DNA from: Bathymodiolus brooksi
Lineage: Eukaryota; Mollusca; Bivalvia; Mytilida; Modiolidae
Direction: 5' to 3'
DNA: 64,000 nucleotides
Assembly (NCBI GenBank): GCA_963680875.1
Contig: OY804579.1
Span: 14,895,506 to 14,959,505 of the forward strand
A program made the translations under genes and the position numbers. The notes under the pieces were generated by a model, which did not search any database, was not told the origin of the DNA, and worked only from the letters and a program-made list of their open reading frames with translations. Position 1 is the first letter of the stretch, and every line of letters begins with the position of its first letter. Of the stretch, positions 32,401-47,400 are shown in pieces.

Positions 32401-35400
32401 TCTTGGTCGTGACATACTGTTAATCTATCATACCTTCTCTTGGTCGTGACATACTGTTAATCTATCATACCTTCTCTTGGTCGTGACATACTGTTAATCT
32501 ATCATACCTTCTCTTGGTCGTGACATACTGTTAATCTATCATACCTTCTCTCTTGGCCATGACATACTGTTAATCTATCATACATTCTCTTGGTCGTGAC
32601 ATACTGTTAATCTATCATACCTTCTCTTGGTCGTGACATACTGTTAATCTATCATACATTCTCTTGGCTGTGACATACTGTTAGTCTGTGATACCTTCTC
32701 TTGGCTGTGACATAGTTAGTCTGTGATACCTTCTCTGGGCTATGACAAACTGTTAATCTATCATACCTTCTCTTGGCTGTGACATGCTGTTAGTCTGTGA
32801 TACCTTCTCTTGGCTGTGACATACTGTTAGTCTGTGATACCTTCTCTTGGCTGTGACATACTGTTAGTCTGTGATACCTTCTCTTAGCTGTGACATACTG
32901 TTAGTCTGATACCTTCTCTTGGCTGTGACATACTGTTAGTCTGTCATACCTTCTCTTGGCTGTGACATACTGTTAGTCTGTGATACCTTCTCTTGGCTGT
33001 GACATACTGTTAGTCTGTCATACTTTCTCTTGTCTGTGACATACTGTTAGTCTGTGATACCTTCTCTTGGCTGTGACATACTGTTAGTCTGTGATACCTT
33101 CTCTTGGCTGTGACATACTGTTAGTCTGTGATACCTTCTCTTGGCTGTGACATACTGTTAGTCTGTCATACCTTCTCTTGGCTGTGACATGCTGTTAGTC
33201 TGTGATACCTTCTCTTGGCTGTGACATACTGTTAGTCTGTGATACCTTCTCTTGGCTGTGACATACTGTTAGTCTGTGATACCTTCTCTTGGCTGTGACA
33301 TACTGTTAATCTATCATACCTTCTCTTGGTCGTGACATACTGTTAATCTATCATACCTTCTCTTGGCCATGACATACTGTTAATCTATCATACCTTCTCT
33401 TGGCCATGATATACTGTTAATCTATCATACCTTCTCTTGGTCGTGACATACTGTTAATCTATCATACCTTCTCTTGGTCGTGACATACTGTTAATCTATC
33501 ATACCTTCTCTTGGTCGTGACATACTGTTAATCTATCATACCTTCTCTTGGTCGTGACATACTGTTAATCTATCATACCTTCTCTTGGTCGTGACATACT
33601 GTTAATCTATCATACCTTCTCTCTTGGTCGTGACATACTGTTAATCTATCATACATTCTCTTGGTCGTGACATACTGTTAATCTATCATACCTTCTCTTG
33701 GTCGTGACATACTGTTAATCTATCATACCTTCTCTTGGTCGTGACATACTGTTAATCTATCATACCTTCTCTTGGCCATGACATACTGTTAATCTATCAT
33801 ACCTTCTCTTGGTTGTGACATACTGTTAATCTATCATACCTTCTCTTGGTCGTGACATACTGTTAATCTATCATACCTTCTCTTGGTCGTGACATACTGT
33901 TAATCTATCATACCTTCTCTTGGTCGTGACATACTGTTAATCTATCATACCTTCTCTTGGTCGTGACATACTGTTAATCTATCATACCTTCTCTTGGTCG
34001 TGACATACTGTTAATCTATCATACCTTCTCTTGGTCGTGACATACTGTTAATCTATCATACCTTCTCTCGGCCATGACATACTGTTAATCTATCATACCT
34101 TCTCTTGGCTGTGACATACTGTTAATCTATCATACCTCCTCTTGGTCGTGACATACTGTTAATCTATCATACCTTCTCTTGGTCGTGACATACTGTTAAT
34201 CTATCATACCTTCTCTTGGTCGTGACATACTGTTAATCTATCATACCTTCTCTTGGTCGTGACATACTGTTAATCTATCATACCTTCTCTTGGTCGTGAC
34301 ATACTGTTAATCTATCATACCTTCTCTTGGTCGTGACATACTGTTAATCTATCATACCTTCTCTTGGTTGTGACATACTGTTAATCTATCATACCTTCTC
34401 TTGGTCGTGACATACTGTTAATCTATCATACCTTCTCTTGGTCGTGACATACTGTTAATCTATCATACCTTCTCTCTTGGCCATGACATACTGTTAATCT
34501 ATCATACCTTCTCTTGGTCGTGACATACTGTTAATCTATCATACCTTCTCTTGGTCGTGACATACTGTTAATCTATCATACCTTCTCTTGGTCGTGACAT
34601 ACTGTTAATCTATCATACCTTCTCTTGGCCATGACATACTGTTAATCTATCATACCTTCTCTTGGTCGTGACATACTGTTAATCTATCATACCTTCTTTT
34701 GGTCGTGACATACTGTTAATCTATCATACCTTCTCTTGGCCATGACATACTGTTAATCTATCATACCTTCTCTTGGCCATGACATACTGTTAATCTATCA
34801 TACCTTCTCTTGGCCATGACATACTGTTAATCTATCATACCTTCTCTTGGTCATGACATACTGTTAATCTGTCATATCTTTTCTTGGTCGTGACATACTG
34901 TTAATCTATCATACCTTCTCTTGGCCATGACATACTGTTAATCTATCATACCTTCTCTTGGCCATGACATACTGTTAATCTATCATACCTTCTCTTGGCC
35001 ATGACATACTGTTAATCTATCATACCTTCTCTTGGTCGTGACATACTGTTAATCTATCATACCTTCTCTTGGCCATGACATACTGTTAATCTATCATACC
35101 TTCTCTTGGTCGTGACATACTGTTAATCTATCATACCTTCTCTTGGTCGTGACATACTGTTAATCTATCATACCTTCTCTCTTGGCCATGACATACTGTT
35201 AATCTATCATACCTTCTCTTGGTCGTGACATACTGTTAATCTATCATACCTTCTCTTGGTCGTGACATACTGTTAATCTATCATACCTTCTCTTGGCCAT
35301 GACATACTGTTAATCTATCATACCTTCTCTTGGCCATGACATACTGTTAATCTATCATACCTTCTCTTGGCCATGACATACTGTTAATCTATCATACCTT

Positions 35401-38400
35401 CTCTTGGTCATGACATACTGTTAATCTGTCATATCTTTTCTTGGTCGTGACATACTGTTAATCTATCATACCTTCTCTTGGCCATGACATACTGTTAATC
35501 TATCATACCTTCTCTTGGCCATGACATACTGTTAATCTATCATACCTTCTCTTGGCCATGACATACTGTTAATCTATCATACCTTCTCTTGGTCGTGACA
35601 TACTGTTAATCTATCATACCTTCTTTTGGCCATGACATACTGTTAATCTATCATACCTTCTCTTGGTCGTGACATACTGTTAATCTATCATACCTTCTCT
35701 TGGTCGTGACATACTGTTAATCTATCATACCTTCTCTCTTGGCCATGACATACTGTTAATCTATCATACCTTCTCTTGGTCGTGACATACTGTTAATCTA
35801 TCATACCTTCTCTTGGTCGTGACATACTGTTAATCTATCATACCTTCTCTTGGCCATGACATACTGTTAATCTATCATACCTTCTCTTGGCCATGACATA
35901 CTGTTAATCTATCATACCTTCTCTTGGCTGTGACATACTGTTAATCTATCATACCTTCTCTTGGCCATGACATACTGTTAATCTATCATACCTTCTCTTG
36001 GCCATGATATACTGTTAATCTATCATACCTTCTCTTGGTCGTGACATACTGTTAATCTATCATACCTTCTCTTGGTCGTGACATACTGTTAATCTATCAT
36101 ACCTTCTCTTGGTCGTGACATACTGTTAATCTATCATACCTTCTCTTGGTCGTGACATACTGTTAATCTATCATACCTTCTCTTGGTCGTGACATACTGT
36201 TAATCTATCATACCTTCTCTCTTGGCCATGACATACTGTTAATCTATCATACATTCTCTTGGTCGTGACATACTGTTAATCTATCATACCTTCTCTTGGT
36301 CGTGACATACTGTTAATCTATCATACATTCTCTTGGCTGTGACATACTGTTAGTCTGTGATACCTTCTCTTGGCTGTGACATAGTTAGTCTGTGATACCT
36401 TCTCTGGGCTATGACAAACTGTTAATCTATCATACCTTCTCTTGGCTGTGACATGCTGTTAGTCTGTGATACCTTCTCTTGGCTGTGACATACTGTTAGT
36501 CTGTGATACCTTCTCTTGGCTGTGACATACTGTTAGTCTGTGATACCTTCTCTTAGCTGTGACATACTGTTAGTCTGATACCTTCTCTTGGCTGTGACAT
36601 ACTGTTAGTCTGTCATACCTTCTCTTGGCTGTGACATACTGTTAGTCTGTGATACCTTCTCTTGGCTGTGACATACTGTTAGTCTGTCATACTTTCTCTT
36701 GTCTGTGACATACTGTTAGTCTGTCATACCTTCTCTTGGCTGTGACATACTGTTAGTCTGTGATACCTTCTCTTGGCTGTGACATACTGTTAGTCTGTGA
36801 TACCTTCTCTTGGCTGTGACATACTGTTAGTCTGTCATACCTTCTCTTGGCTGTGACATGCTGTTAGTCTGTGATACCTTCTCTTGGCTGTGACATACTG
36901 TTAGTCTGTGATACCTTCTCTTGGCTGTGACATACTGTTAGTCTGTGATACCTTCTCTTGGCTGTGACATACTGTTAATCTATCATACCTTCTCTTGGTC
37001 GTGACATACTGTTAATCTATCATACCTTCTCTTGGCCATGACATACTGTTAATCTATCATACCTTCTCTTGGCCATGATATACTGTTAATCTATCATACC
37101 TTCTCTTGGTCGTGACATACTGTTAATCTATCATACCTTCTCTTGGTCGTGACATACTGTTAATCTATCATACCTTCTCTTGGTCGTGACATACTGTTAA
37201 TCTATCATACCTTCTCTTGGTCGTGACATACTGTTAATCTATCATACCTTCTCTTGGTCGTGACATACTGTTAATCTATCATACCTTCTCTCTTGGTCGT
37301 GACATACTGTTAATCTATCATACATTCTCTTGGTCGTGACATACTGTTAATCTATCATACCTTCTCTTGGTCGTGACATACTGTTAATCTATCATACCTT
37401 CTCTTGGTCGTGACATACTGTTAATCTATCATACCTTCTCTTGGCCATGACATACTGTTAATCTATCATACCTTCTCTTGGTTGTGACATACTGTTAATC
37501 TATCATACCTTCTCTTGGTCGTGACATACTGTTAATCTATCATACCTTCTCTTGGTCGTGACATACTGTTAATCTATCATACCTTCTCTTGGTCGTGACA
37601 TACTGTTAATCTATCATACCTTCTCTTGGTCGTGACATACTGTTAATCTATCATACCTTCTCTTGGTCGTGACATACTGTTAATCTATCATACCTTCTCT
37701 TGGTCGTGACATACTGTTAATCTATCATACCTTCTCTCGGCCATGACATACTGTTAATCTATCATACCTTCTCTTGGCTGTGACATACTGTTAATCTATC
37801 ATACCTCCTCTTGGTCGTGACATACTGTTAATCTATCATACCTTCTCTTGGTCGTGACATACTGTTAATCTATCATACCTTCTCTTGGTCGTGACATACT
37901 GTTAATCTATCATACCTTCTCTTGGTCGTGACATACTGTTAATCTATCATACCTTCTCTTGGTCGTGACATACTGTTAATCTATCATACCTTCTCTTGGT
38001 CGTGACATACTGTTAATCTATCATACCTTCTCTTGGTCGTGACATACTGTTAATCTATCATACCTTCTCTTGGTCGTGACATACTGTTAATCTATCATAC
38101 CTTCTCTTGGTCGTGACATACTGTTAATCTATCATACCTTCTCTTGGTCGTGACATACTGTTAATCTATCATACCTTCTCTCTTGGCCATGACATACTGT
38201 TAATCTATCATACCTTCTCTTGGTCGTGACATACTGTTAATCTATCATACCTTCTCTTGGTCGTGACATACTGTTAATCTATCATACCTTCTCTTGGTTG
38301 TGACATACTGTTAATCTATCATACCTTCTCTTGGCCATGACATACTGTTAATCTATCATACCTTCTCTTGGTCGTGACATACTGTTAATCTATCATACCT

Positions 38401-41400
38401 TCTTTTGGTCGTGACATACTGTTAATCTATCATACCTTCTCTTGGCCATGACATACTGTTAATCTATCATACCTTCTCTTGGCCATGACATACTGTTAAT
38501 CTATCATACCTTCTCTTGGCCATGACATACTGTTAATCTATCATACCTTCTCTTGGTCATGACATACTGTTAATCTGTCATATCTTTTCTTGGTCGTGAC
38601 ATACTGTTAATATATCATACCTTCTCTTGGCCATGACATACTGTTAATCTATCATACCTTCTCTTGGCCATGACATACTGTTAATCTATCATACCTTCTC
38701 TTGGCCATGACATACTGTTAATCTATCATACCTTCTCTTGGTCGTGACATACTGTTAATCTATCATACCTTCTTTTGGCCATGACATACTGTTAATCTAT
38801 CATACCTTCTCTTGGTCGTGACATACTGTTAATCTATCATACCTTCTCTTGGTCGTGACATACTGTTAATCTATCATACCTTCTCTCTTGGCCATGACAT
38901 ACTGTTAATCTATCATACCTTCTCTTGGTCGTGACATACTGTTAATCTATCATACCTTCTCTTGGTTGTGACATACTGTTAATCTATCATACATTCTCTT
39001 GGCCATGACATACTGTTAATCTATCATACCTTCTCTTGGCCATGACATACTGTTAATCTATCATACCTTCTCTTGGCTGTGACATACTGTTAATCTATCA
39101 TACCTTCTCTTGGCCATGACATACTGTTAATCTATCATACCTTCTCTTGGCTGTGACATACTGTTAATCTATCATACCTCCTCTTGGTCGTGACATACTG
39201 TTAATCTATCATACCTTCTCTTGGTCGTGACATACTGTTAATCTATCATACCTTCTCTTGGTCGTGACATACTGTTAATCTATCATACCTTCTCTTGGTC
39301 GTGACATACTGTTAATCTATCATACCTTCTCTTGGTCGTGACATACTGTTAATCTATCATACCTTCTCTCTTGGCCATGACATACTGTTAATCTATCATA
39401 CATTCTCTTGGTCGTGACATACTGTTAATCTATCATACCTTCTCTTGGTCGTGACATACTGTTAATCTATCATACATTCTCTTGGCTGTGACATACTGTT
39501 AGTCTGTGATACCTTCTCTTGGCTGTGACATAGTTAGTCTGTGATACCTTCTCTGGGCTATGACAAACTGTTAATCTATCATACCTTCTCTTGGCTGTGA
39601 CATGCTGTTAGTCTGTGATACCTTCTCTTGGCTGTGACATACTGTTAGTCTGTGATACCTTCTCTTGGCTGTGACATACTGTTAGTCTGTGATACCTTCT
39701 CTTAGCTGTGACATACTGTTAGTCTGATACCTTCTCTTGGCTGTGACATACTGTTAGTCTGTCATACCTTCTCTTGGCTGTGACATACTGTTAGTCTGTG
39801 ATACCTTCTCTTGGCTGTGACATACTGTTAGTCTGTCATACTTTCTCTTGTCTGTGACATACTGTTAGTCTGTGATACCTTCTCTTGGCTGTGACATACT
39901 GTTAGTCTGTGATACCTTCTCTTGGCTGTGACATACTGTTAGTCTGTGATACCTTCTCTTGGCTGTGACATACTGTTAGTCTGTCATACCTTCTCTTGGC
40001 TGTGACATGCTGTTAGTCTGTGATACCTTCTCTTGGCTGTGACATACTGTTAGTCTGTGATACCTTCTCTTGGCTGTGACATACTGTTAGTCTGTGATAC
40101 CTTCTCTTGGCTGTGACATACTGTTAATCTATCATACCTTCTCTTGGTCGTGACATACTGTTAATCTATCATACCTTCTCTTGGCCATGACATACTGTTA
40201 ATCTATCATACCTTCTCTTGGCCATGATATACTGTTAATCTATCATACCTTCTCTTGGTCGTGACATACTGTTAATCTATCATACCTTCTCTTGGTCGTG
40301 ACATACTGTTAATCTATCATACCTTCTCTTGGTCGTGACATACTGTTAATCTATCATACCTTCTCTTGGTCGTGACATACTGTTAATCTATCATACCTTC
40401 TCTTGGTCGTGACATACTGTTAATCTATCATACCTTCTCTCTTGGTCGTGACATACTGTTAATCTATCATACATTCTCTTGGTCGTGACATACTGTTAAT
40501 CTATCATACCTTCTCTTGGTCGTGACATACTGTTAATCTATCATACCTTCTCTTGGTCGTGACATACTGTTAATCTATCATACCTTCTCTTGGCCATGAC
40601 ATACTGTTAATCTATCATACCTTCTCTTGGTTGTGACATACTGTTAATCTATCATACCTTCTCTTGGTCGTGACATACTGTTAATCTATCATACCTTCTC
40701 TTGGTCGTGACATACTGTTAATCTATCATACCTTCTCTTGGTCGTGACATACTGTTAATCTATCATACCTTCTCTTGGTCGTGACATACTGTTAATCTAT
40801 CATACCTTCTCTTGGTCGTGACATACTGTTAATCTATCATACCTTCTCTTGGTCGTGACATACTGTTAATCTATCATACCTTCTCTCGGCCATGACATAC
40901 TGTTAATCTATCATACCTTCTCTTGGCTGTGACATACTGTTAATCTATCATACCTCCTCTTGGTCGTGACATACTGTTAATCTATCATACCTTCTCTTGG
41001 TCGTGACATACTGTTAATCTATCATACCTTCTCTTGGTCGTGACATACTGTTAATCTATCATACCTTCTCTTGGTCGTGACATACTGTTAATCTATCATA
41101 CCTTCTCTTGGTCGTGACATACTGTTAATCTATCATACCTTCTCTTGGTCGTGACATACTGTTAATCTATCATACCTTCTCTTGGTCGTGACATACTGTT
41201 AATCTATCATACCTTCTCTTGGTCGTGACATACTGTTAATCTATCATACCTTCTCTTGGTCGTGACATACTGTTAATCTATCATACCTTCTCTCTTGGCC
41301 ATGACATACTGTTAATCTATCATACCTTCTCTTGGTCGTGACATACTGTTAATCTATCATACCTTCTCTTGGTCGTGACATACTGTTAATCTATCATACC

Positions 41401-44400
41401 TTCTCTTGGTTGTGACATACTGTTAATCTATCATACCTTCTCTTGGCCATGACATACTGTTAATCTATCATACCTTCTCTTGGTCGTGACATACTGTTAA
41501 TCTATCATACCTTCTTTTGGTCGTGACATACTGTTAATCTATCATACCTTCTCTTGGCCATGACATACTGTTAATCTATCATACCTTCTCTTGGCCATGA
41601 CATACTGTTAATCTATCATACCTTCTCTTGGCCATGACATACTGTTAATCTATCATACCTTCTCTTGGTCATGACATACTGTTAATCTGTCATATCTTTT
41701 CTTGGTCGTGACATACTGTTAATCTATCATACCTTCTCTTGGCCATGACATACTGTTAATCTATCATACCTTCTCTTGGCCATGACATACTGTTAATCTA
41801 TCATACCTTCTCTTGGCCATGACATACTGTTAATCTATCATACCTTCTCTTGGTCGTGACATACTGTTAATCTATCATACCTTCTTTTGGCCATGACATA
41901 CTGTTAATCTATCATACCTTCTCTTGGTCGTGACATACTGTTAATCTATCATACCTTCTCTTGGTCGTGACATACTGTTAATCTATCATACCTTCTCTCT
42001 TGGCCATGACATACTGTTAATCTATCATACCTTCTCTTGGTCGTGACATACTGTTAATCTATCATACCTTCTCTTGGTCGTGACATACTGTTAATCTATC
42101 ATACCTTCTCTTGGCCATGACATACTGTTAATCTATCATACCTTCTCTTGGCCATGACATACTGTTAATCTATCATACCTTCTCTTGGCTGTGACATACT
42201 GTTAATCTATCATACCTTCTCTTGGCCATGACATACTGTTAATCTATCATACCTTCTCTTGGCCATGATATACTGTTAATCTATCATACCTTCTCTTGGT
42301 CGTGACATACTGTTAATCTATCATACCTTCTCTTGGTCGTGACATACTGTTAATCTATCATACCTTCTCTTGGTCGTGACATACTGTTAATCTATCATAC
42401 CTTCTCTTGGTCGTGACATACTGTTAATCTATCATACCTTCTCTTGGTCGTGACATACTGTTAATCTATCATACCTTCTCTCTTGGCCATGACATACTGT
42501 TAATCTATCATACATTCTCTTGGTCGTGACATACTGTTAATCTATCATACCTTCTCTTGGTCGTGACATACTGTTAATCTATCATACATTCTCTTGGCTG
42601 TGACATACTGTTAGTCTGTGATACCTTCTCTTGGCTGTGACATAGTTAGTCTGTGATACCTTCTCTGGGCTATGACAAACTGTTAATCTATCATACCTTC
42701 TCTTGGCTGTGACATGCTGTTAGTCTGTGATACCTTCTCTTGGCTGTGACATACAGTTAGTCTGTGATACCTTCTCTTGGCTGTGACATACTGTTAGTCT
42801 GTGATACCTTCTCTTAGCTGTGACATACTGTTAGTCTGATACCTTCTCTTGGCTGTGACATACTGTTAGTCTGTCATACCTTCTCTTGGCTGTGACATAC
42901 TGTTAGTCTGTGATACCTTCTCTTGGCTGTGATATACTGTTAGTCTGTCATACTTTCTCTTGTCTGTGACATACTGTTAGTCTGTGATACCTTCTCTTGG
43001 CTGTGACATACTGTTAGTCTGTGATACCTTCTCTTGGCTGTGACATACTGTTAGTCTGTGATACCTTCTCTTGGCTGTGACATACTGTTAGTCTGTCATA
43101 CCTTCTCTTGGCTGTGACATGCTGTTAGTCTGTGATACCTTCTCTTGGCTGTGACATACTGTTAGTCTGTGATACCTTCTCTTGGCTGTGACATACTGTT
43201 AGTCTGTGATACCTTCTCTTGGCTGTGACATACTGTTAATCTATCATACCTTCTCTTGGTCGTGACATACTGTTAATCTATCATACCTTCTCTTGGCCAT
43301 GACATACTGTTAATCTATCATACCTTCTCTTGGCCATGATATACTGTTAATCTATCATACCTTCTCTTGGTCGTGACATACTGTTAATCTATCATACCTT
43401 CTCTTGGTCGTGACATACTGTTAATCTATCATACCTTCTCTTGGTCGTGACATACTGTTAATCTATCATACCTTCTCTTGGTCGTGACATACTGTTAATC
43501 TATCATACCTTCTCTTGGTCGTGACATACTGTTAATCTATCATACCTTCTCTCTTGGTCGTGACATACTGTTAATCTATCATACATTCTCTTGGTCGTGA
43601 CATACTGTTAATCTATCATACCTTCTCTTGGTCGTGACATACTGTTAATCTATCATACCTTCTCTTGGTCGTGACATACTGTTAATCTATCATACCTTCT
43701 CTTGGCCATGACATACTGTTAATCTATCATACCTTCTCTTGGTTGTGACATACTGTTAATCTATCATACCTTCTCTTGGTCGTGACATACTGTTAATCTA
43801 TCATACCTTCTCTTGGTCGTGACATACTGTTAATCTATCATACCTTCTCTTGGTCGTGACATACTGTTAATCTATCATACCTTCTCTTGGTCGTGACATA
43901 CTGTTAATCTATCATACCTTCTCTTGGTCGTGACATACTGTTAATCTATCATACCTTCTCTTGGTCGTGACATACTGTTAATCTATCATACCTTCTCTCG
44001 GCCATGACATACTGTTAATCTATCATACCTTCTCTTGGCTGTGACATACTGTTAATCTATCATACCTCCTCTTGGTCGTGACATACTGTTAATCTATCAT
44101 ACCTTCTCTTGGTCGTGACATACTGTTAATCTATCATACCTTCTCTTGGTCGTGACATACTGTTAATCTATCATACCTTCTCTTGGTCGTGACATACTGT
44201 TAATCTATCATACCTTCTCTTGGTCGTGACATACTGTTAATCTATCATACCTTCTCTTGGTCGTGACATACTGTTAATCTATCATACCTTCTCTTGGTCG
44301 TGACATACTGTTAATCTATCATACCTTCTCTTGGTCGTGACATACTGTTAATCTATCATACCTTCTCTTGGTCGTGACATACTGTTAATCTATCATACCT

Positions 44401-47400
44401 TCTCTCTTGGCCATGACATACTGTTAATCTATCATACCTTCTCTTGGTCGTGACATACTGTTAATCTATCATACCTTCTCTTGGTCGTGACATACTGTTA
44501 ATCTATCATACCTTCTCTTGGTTGTGACATACTGTTAATCTATCATACCTTCTCTTGGCCATGACATACTGTTAATCTATCATACCTTCTCTTGGTCGTG
44601 ACATACTGTTAATCTATCATACCTTCTTTTGGTCGTGACATACTGTTAATCTATCATACCTTCTCTTGGCCATGACATACTGTTAATCTATCATACCTTC
44701 TCTTGGCCATGACATACTGTTAATCTATCATACCTTCTCTTGGCCATGACATACTGTTAATCTATCATACCTTCTCTTGGTCATGACATACTGTTAATCT
44801 GTCATATCTTTTCTTGGTCGTGACATACTGTTAATCTATCATACCTTCTCTTGGCCATGACATACTGTTAATCTATCATACCTTCTCTTGGCCATGACAT
44901 ACTGTTAATCTATCATACCTTCTCTTGGCCATGACATACTGTTAATCTATCATACCTTCTCTTGGTCGTGACATACTGTTAATCTATCATACCTTCTTTT
45001 GGCCATGACATACTGTTAATCTATCATACCTTCTCTTGGTCGTGACATACTGTTAATCTATCATACCTTCTCTTGGTCGTGACATACTGTTAATCTATCA
45101 TACCTTCTCTCTTGGCCATGACATACTGTTAATCTATCATACCTTCTCTTGGTCGTGACATACTGTTAATCTATCATACCTTCTCTTGGTCGTGACATAC
45201 TGTTAATCTATCATACCTTCTCTTGGCCATGACATACTGTTAATCTATCATACCTTCTCTTGGCCATGACATACTGTTAATCTATCATACCTTCTCTTGG
45301 CTGTGACATACTGTTAATCTATCATACCTTCTCTTGGCCATGACATACTGTTAATCTATCATACCTTCTCTTGGCCATGATATACTGTTAATCTATCATA
45401 CCTTCTCTTGGTCGTGACATACTGTTAATCTATCATACCTTCTCTTGGTCGTGACATACTGTTAATCTATCATACCTTCTCTTGGTCGTGACATACTGTT
45501 AATCTATCATACCTTCTCTTGGTCGTGACATACTGTTAATCTATCATACCTTCTCTTGGTCGTGACATACTGTTAATCTATCATACCTTCTCTCTTGGCC
45601 ATGACATACTGTTAATCTATCATACATTCTCTTGGTCGTGACATACTGTTAATCTATCATACCTTCTCTTGGTCGTGACATACTGTTAATCTATCATACA
45701 TTCTCTTGGCTGTGACATACTGTTAGTCTGTGATACCTTCTCTTGGCTGTGACATAGTTAGTCTGTGATACCTTCTCTGGGCTATGACAAACTGTTAATC
45801 TATCATACCTTCTCTTGGCTGTGACATGCTGTTAGTCTGTGATACCTTCTCTTGGCTGTGACATACTGTTAGTCTGTGATACCTTCTCTTGGCTGTGACA
45901 TACTGTTAGTCTGTGATACCTTCTCTTAGCTGTGACATACTGTTAGTCTGATACCTTCTCTTGGCTGTGACATACTGTTAGTCTGTCATACCTTCTCTTG
46001 GCTGTGACATACTGTTAGTCTGTGATACCTTCTCTTGGCTGTGACATACTGTTAGTCTGTCATACTTTCTCTTGTCTGTGACATACTGTTAGTCTGTGAT
46101 ACCTTCTCTTGGCTGTGACATACTGTTAGTCTGTGATACCTTCTCTTGGCTGTGACATACTGTTAGTCTGTGATACCTTCTCTTGGCTGTGACATACTGT
46201 TAGTCTGTCATACCTTCTCTTGGCTGTGACATGCTGTTAGTCTGTGATACCTTCTCTTGGCTGTGACATACTGTTAGTCTGTGATACCTTCTCTTGGCTG
46301 TGACATACTGTTAGTCTGTGATACCTTCTCTTGGCTGTGACATACTGTTAATCTATCATACCTTCTCTTGGTCGTGACATACTGTTAATCTATCATACCT
46401 TCTCTTGGCCATGACATACTGTTAATCTATCATACCTTCTCTTGGCCATGATATACTGTTAATCTATCATACCTTCTCTTGGTCGTGACATACTGTTAAT
46501 CTATCATACCTTCTCTTGGTCGTGACATACTGTTAATCTATCATACCTTCTCTTGGTCGTGACATACTGTTAATCTATCATACCTTCTCTTGGTCGTGAC
46601 ATACTGTTAATCTATCATACCTTCTCTTGGTCGTGACATACTGTTAATCTATCATACCTTCTCTCTTGGTCGTGACATACTGTTAATCTATCATACATTC
46701 TCTTGGTCGTGACATACTGTTAATCTATCATACCTTCTCTTGGTCGTGACATACTGTTAATCTATCATACCTTCTCTTGGTCGTGACATACTGTTAATCT
46801 ATCATACCTTCTCTTGGCCATGACATACTGTTAATCTATCATACCTTCTCTTGGTTGTGACATACTGTTAATCTATCATACCTTCTCTTGGTCGTGACAT
46901 ACTGTTAATCTATCATACCTTCTCTTGGTCGTGACATACTGTTAATCTATCATACCTTCTCTTGGTCGTGACATACTGTTAATCTATCATACCTTCTCTT
47001 GGTCGTGACATACTGTTAATCTATCATACCTTCTCTTGGTCGTGACATACTGTTAATCTATCATACCTTCTCTTGGTCGTGACATACTGTTAATCTATCA
47101 TACCTTCTCTCGGCCATGACATACTGTTAATCTATCATACCTTCTCTTGGCTGTGACATACTGTTAATCTATCATACCTCCTCTTGGTCGTGACATACTG
47201 TTAATCTATCATACCTTCTCTTGGTCGTGACATACTGTTAATCTATCATACCTTCTCTTGGTCGTGACATACTGTTAATCTATCATACCTTCTCTTGGTC
47301 GTGACATACTGTTAATCTATCATACCTTCTCTTGGTCGTGACATACTGTTAATCTATCATACCTTCTCTTGGTCGTGACATACTGTTAATCTATCATACC

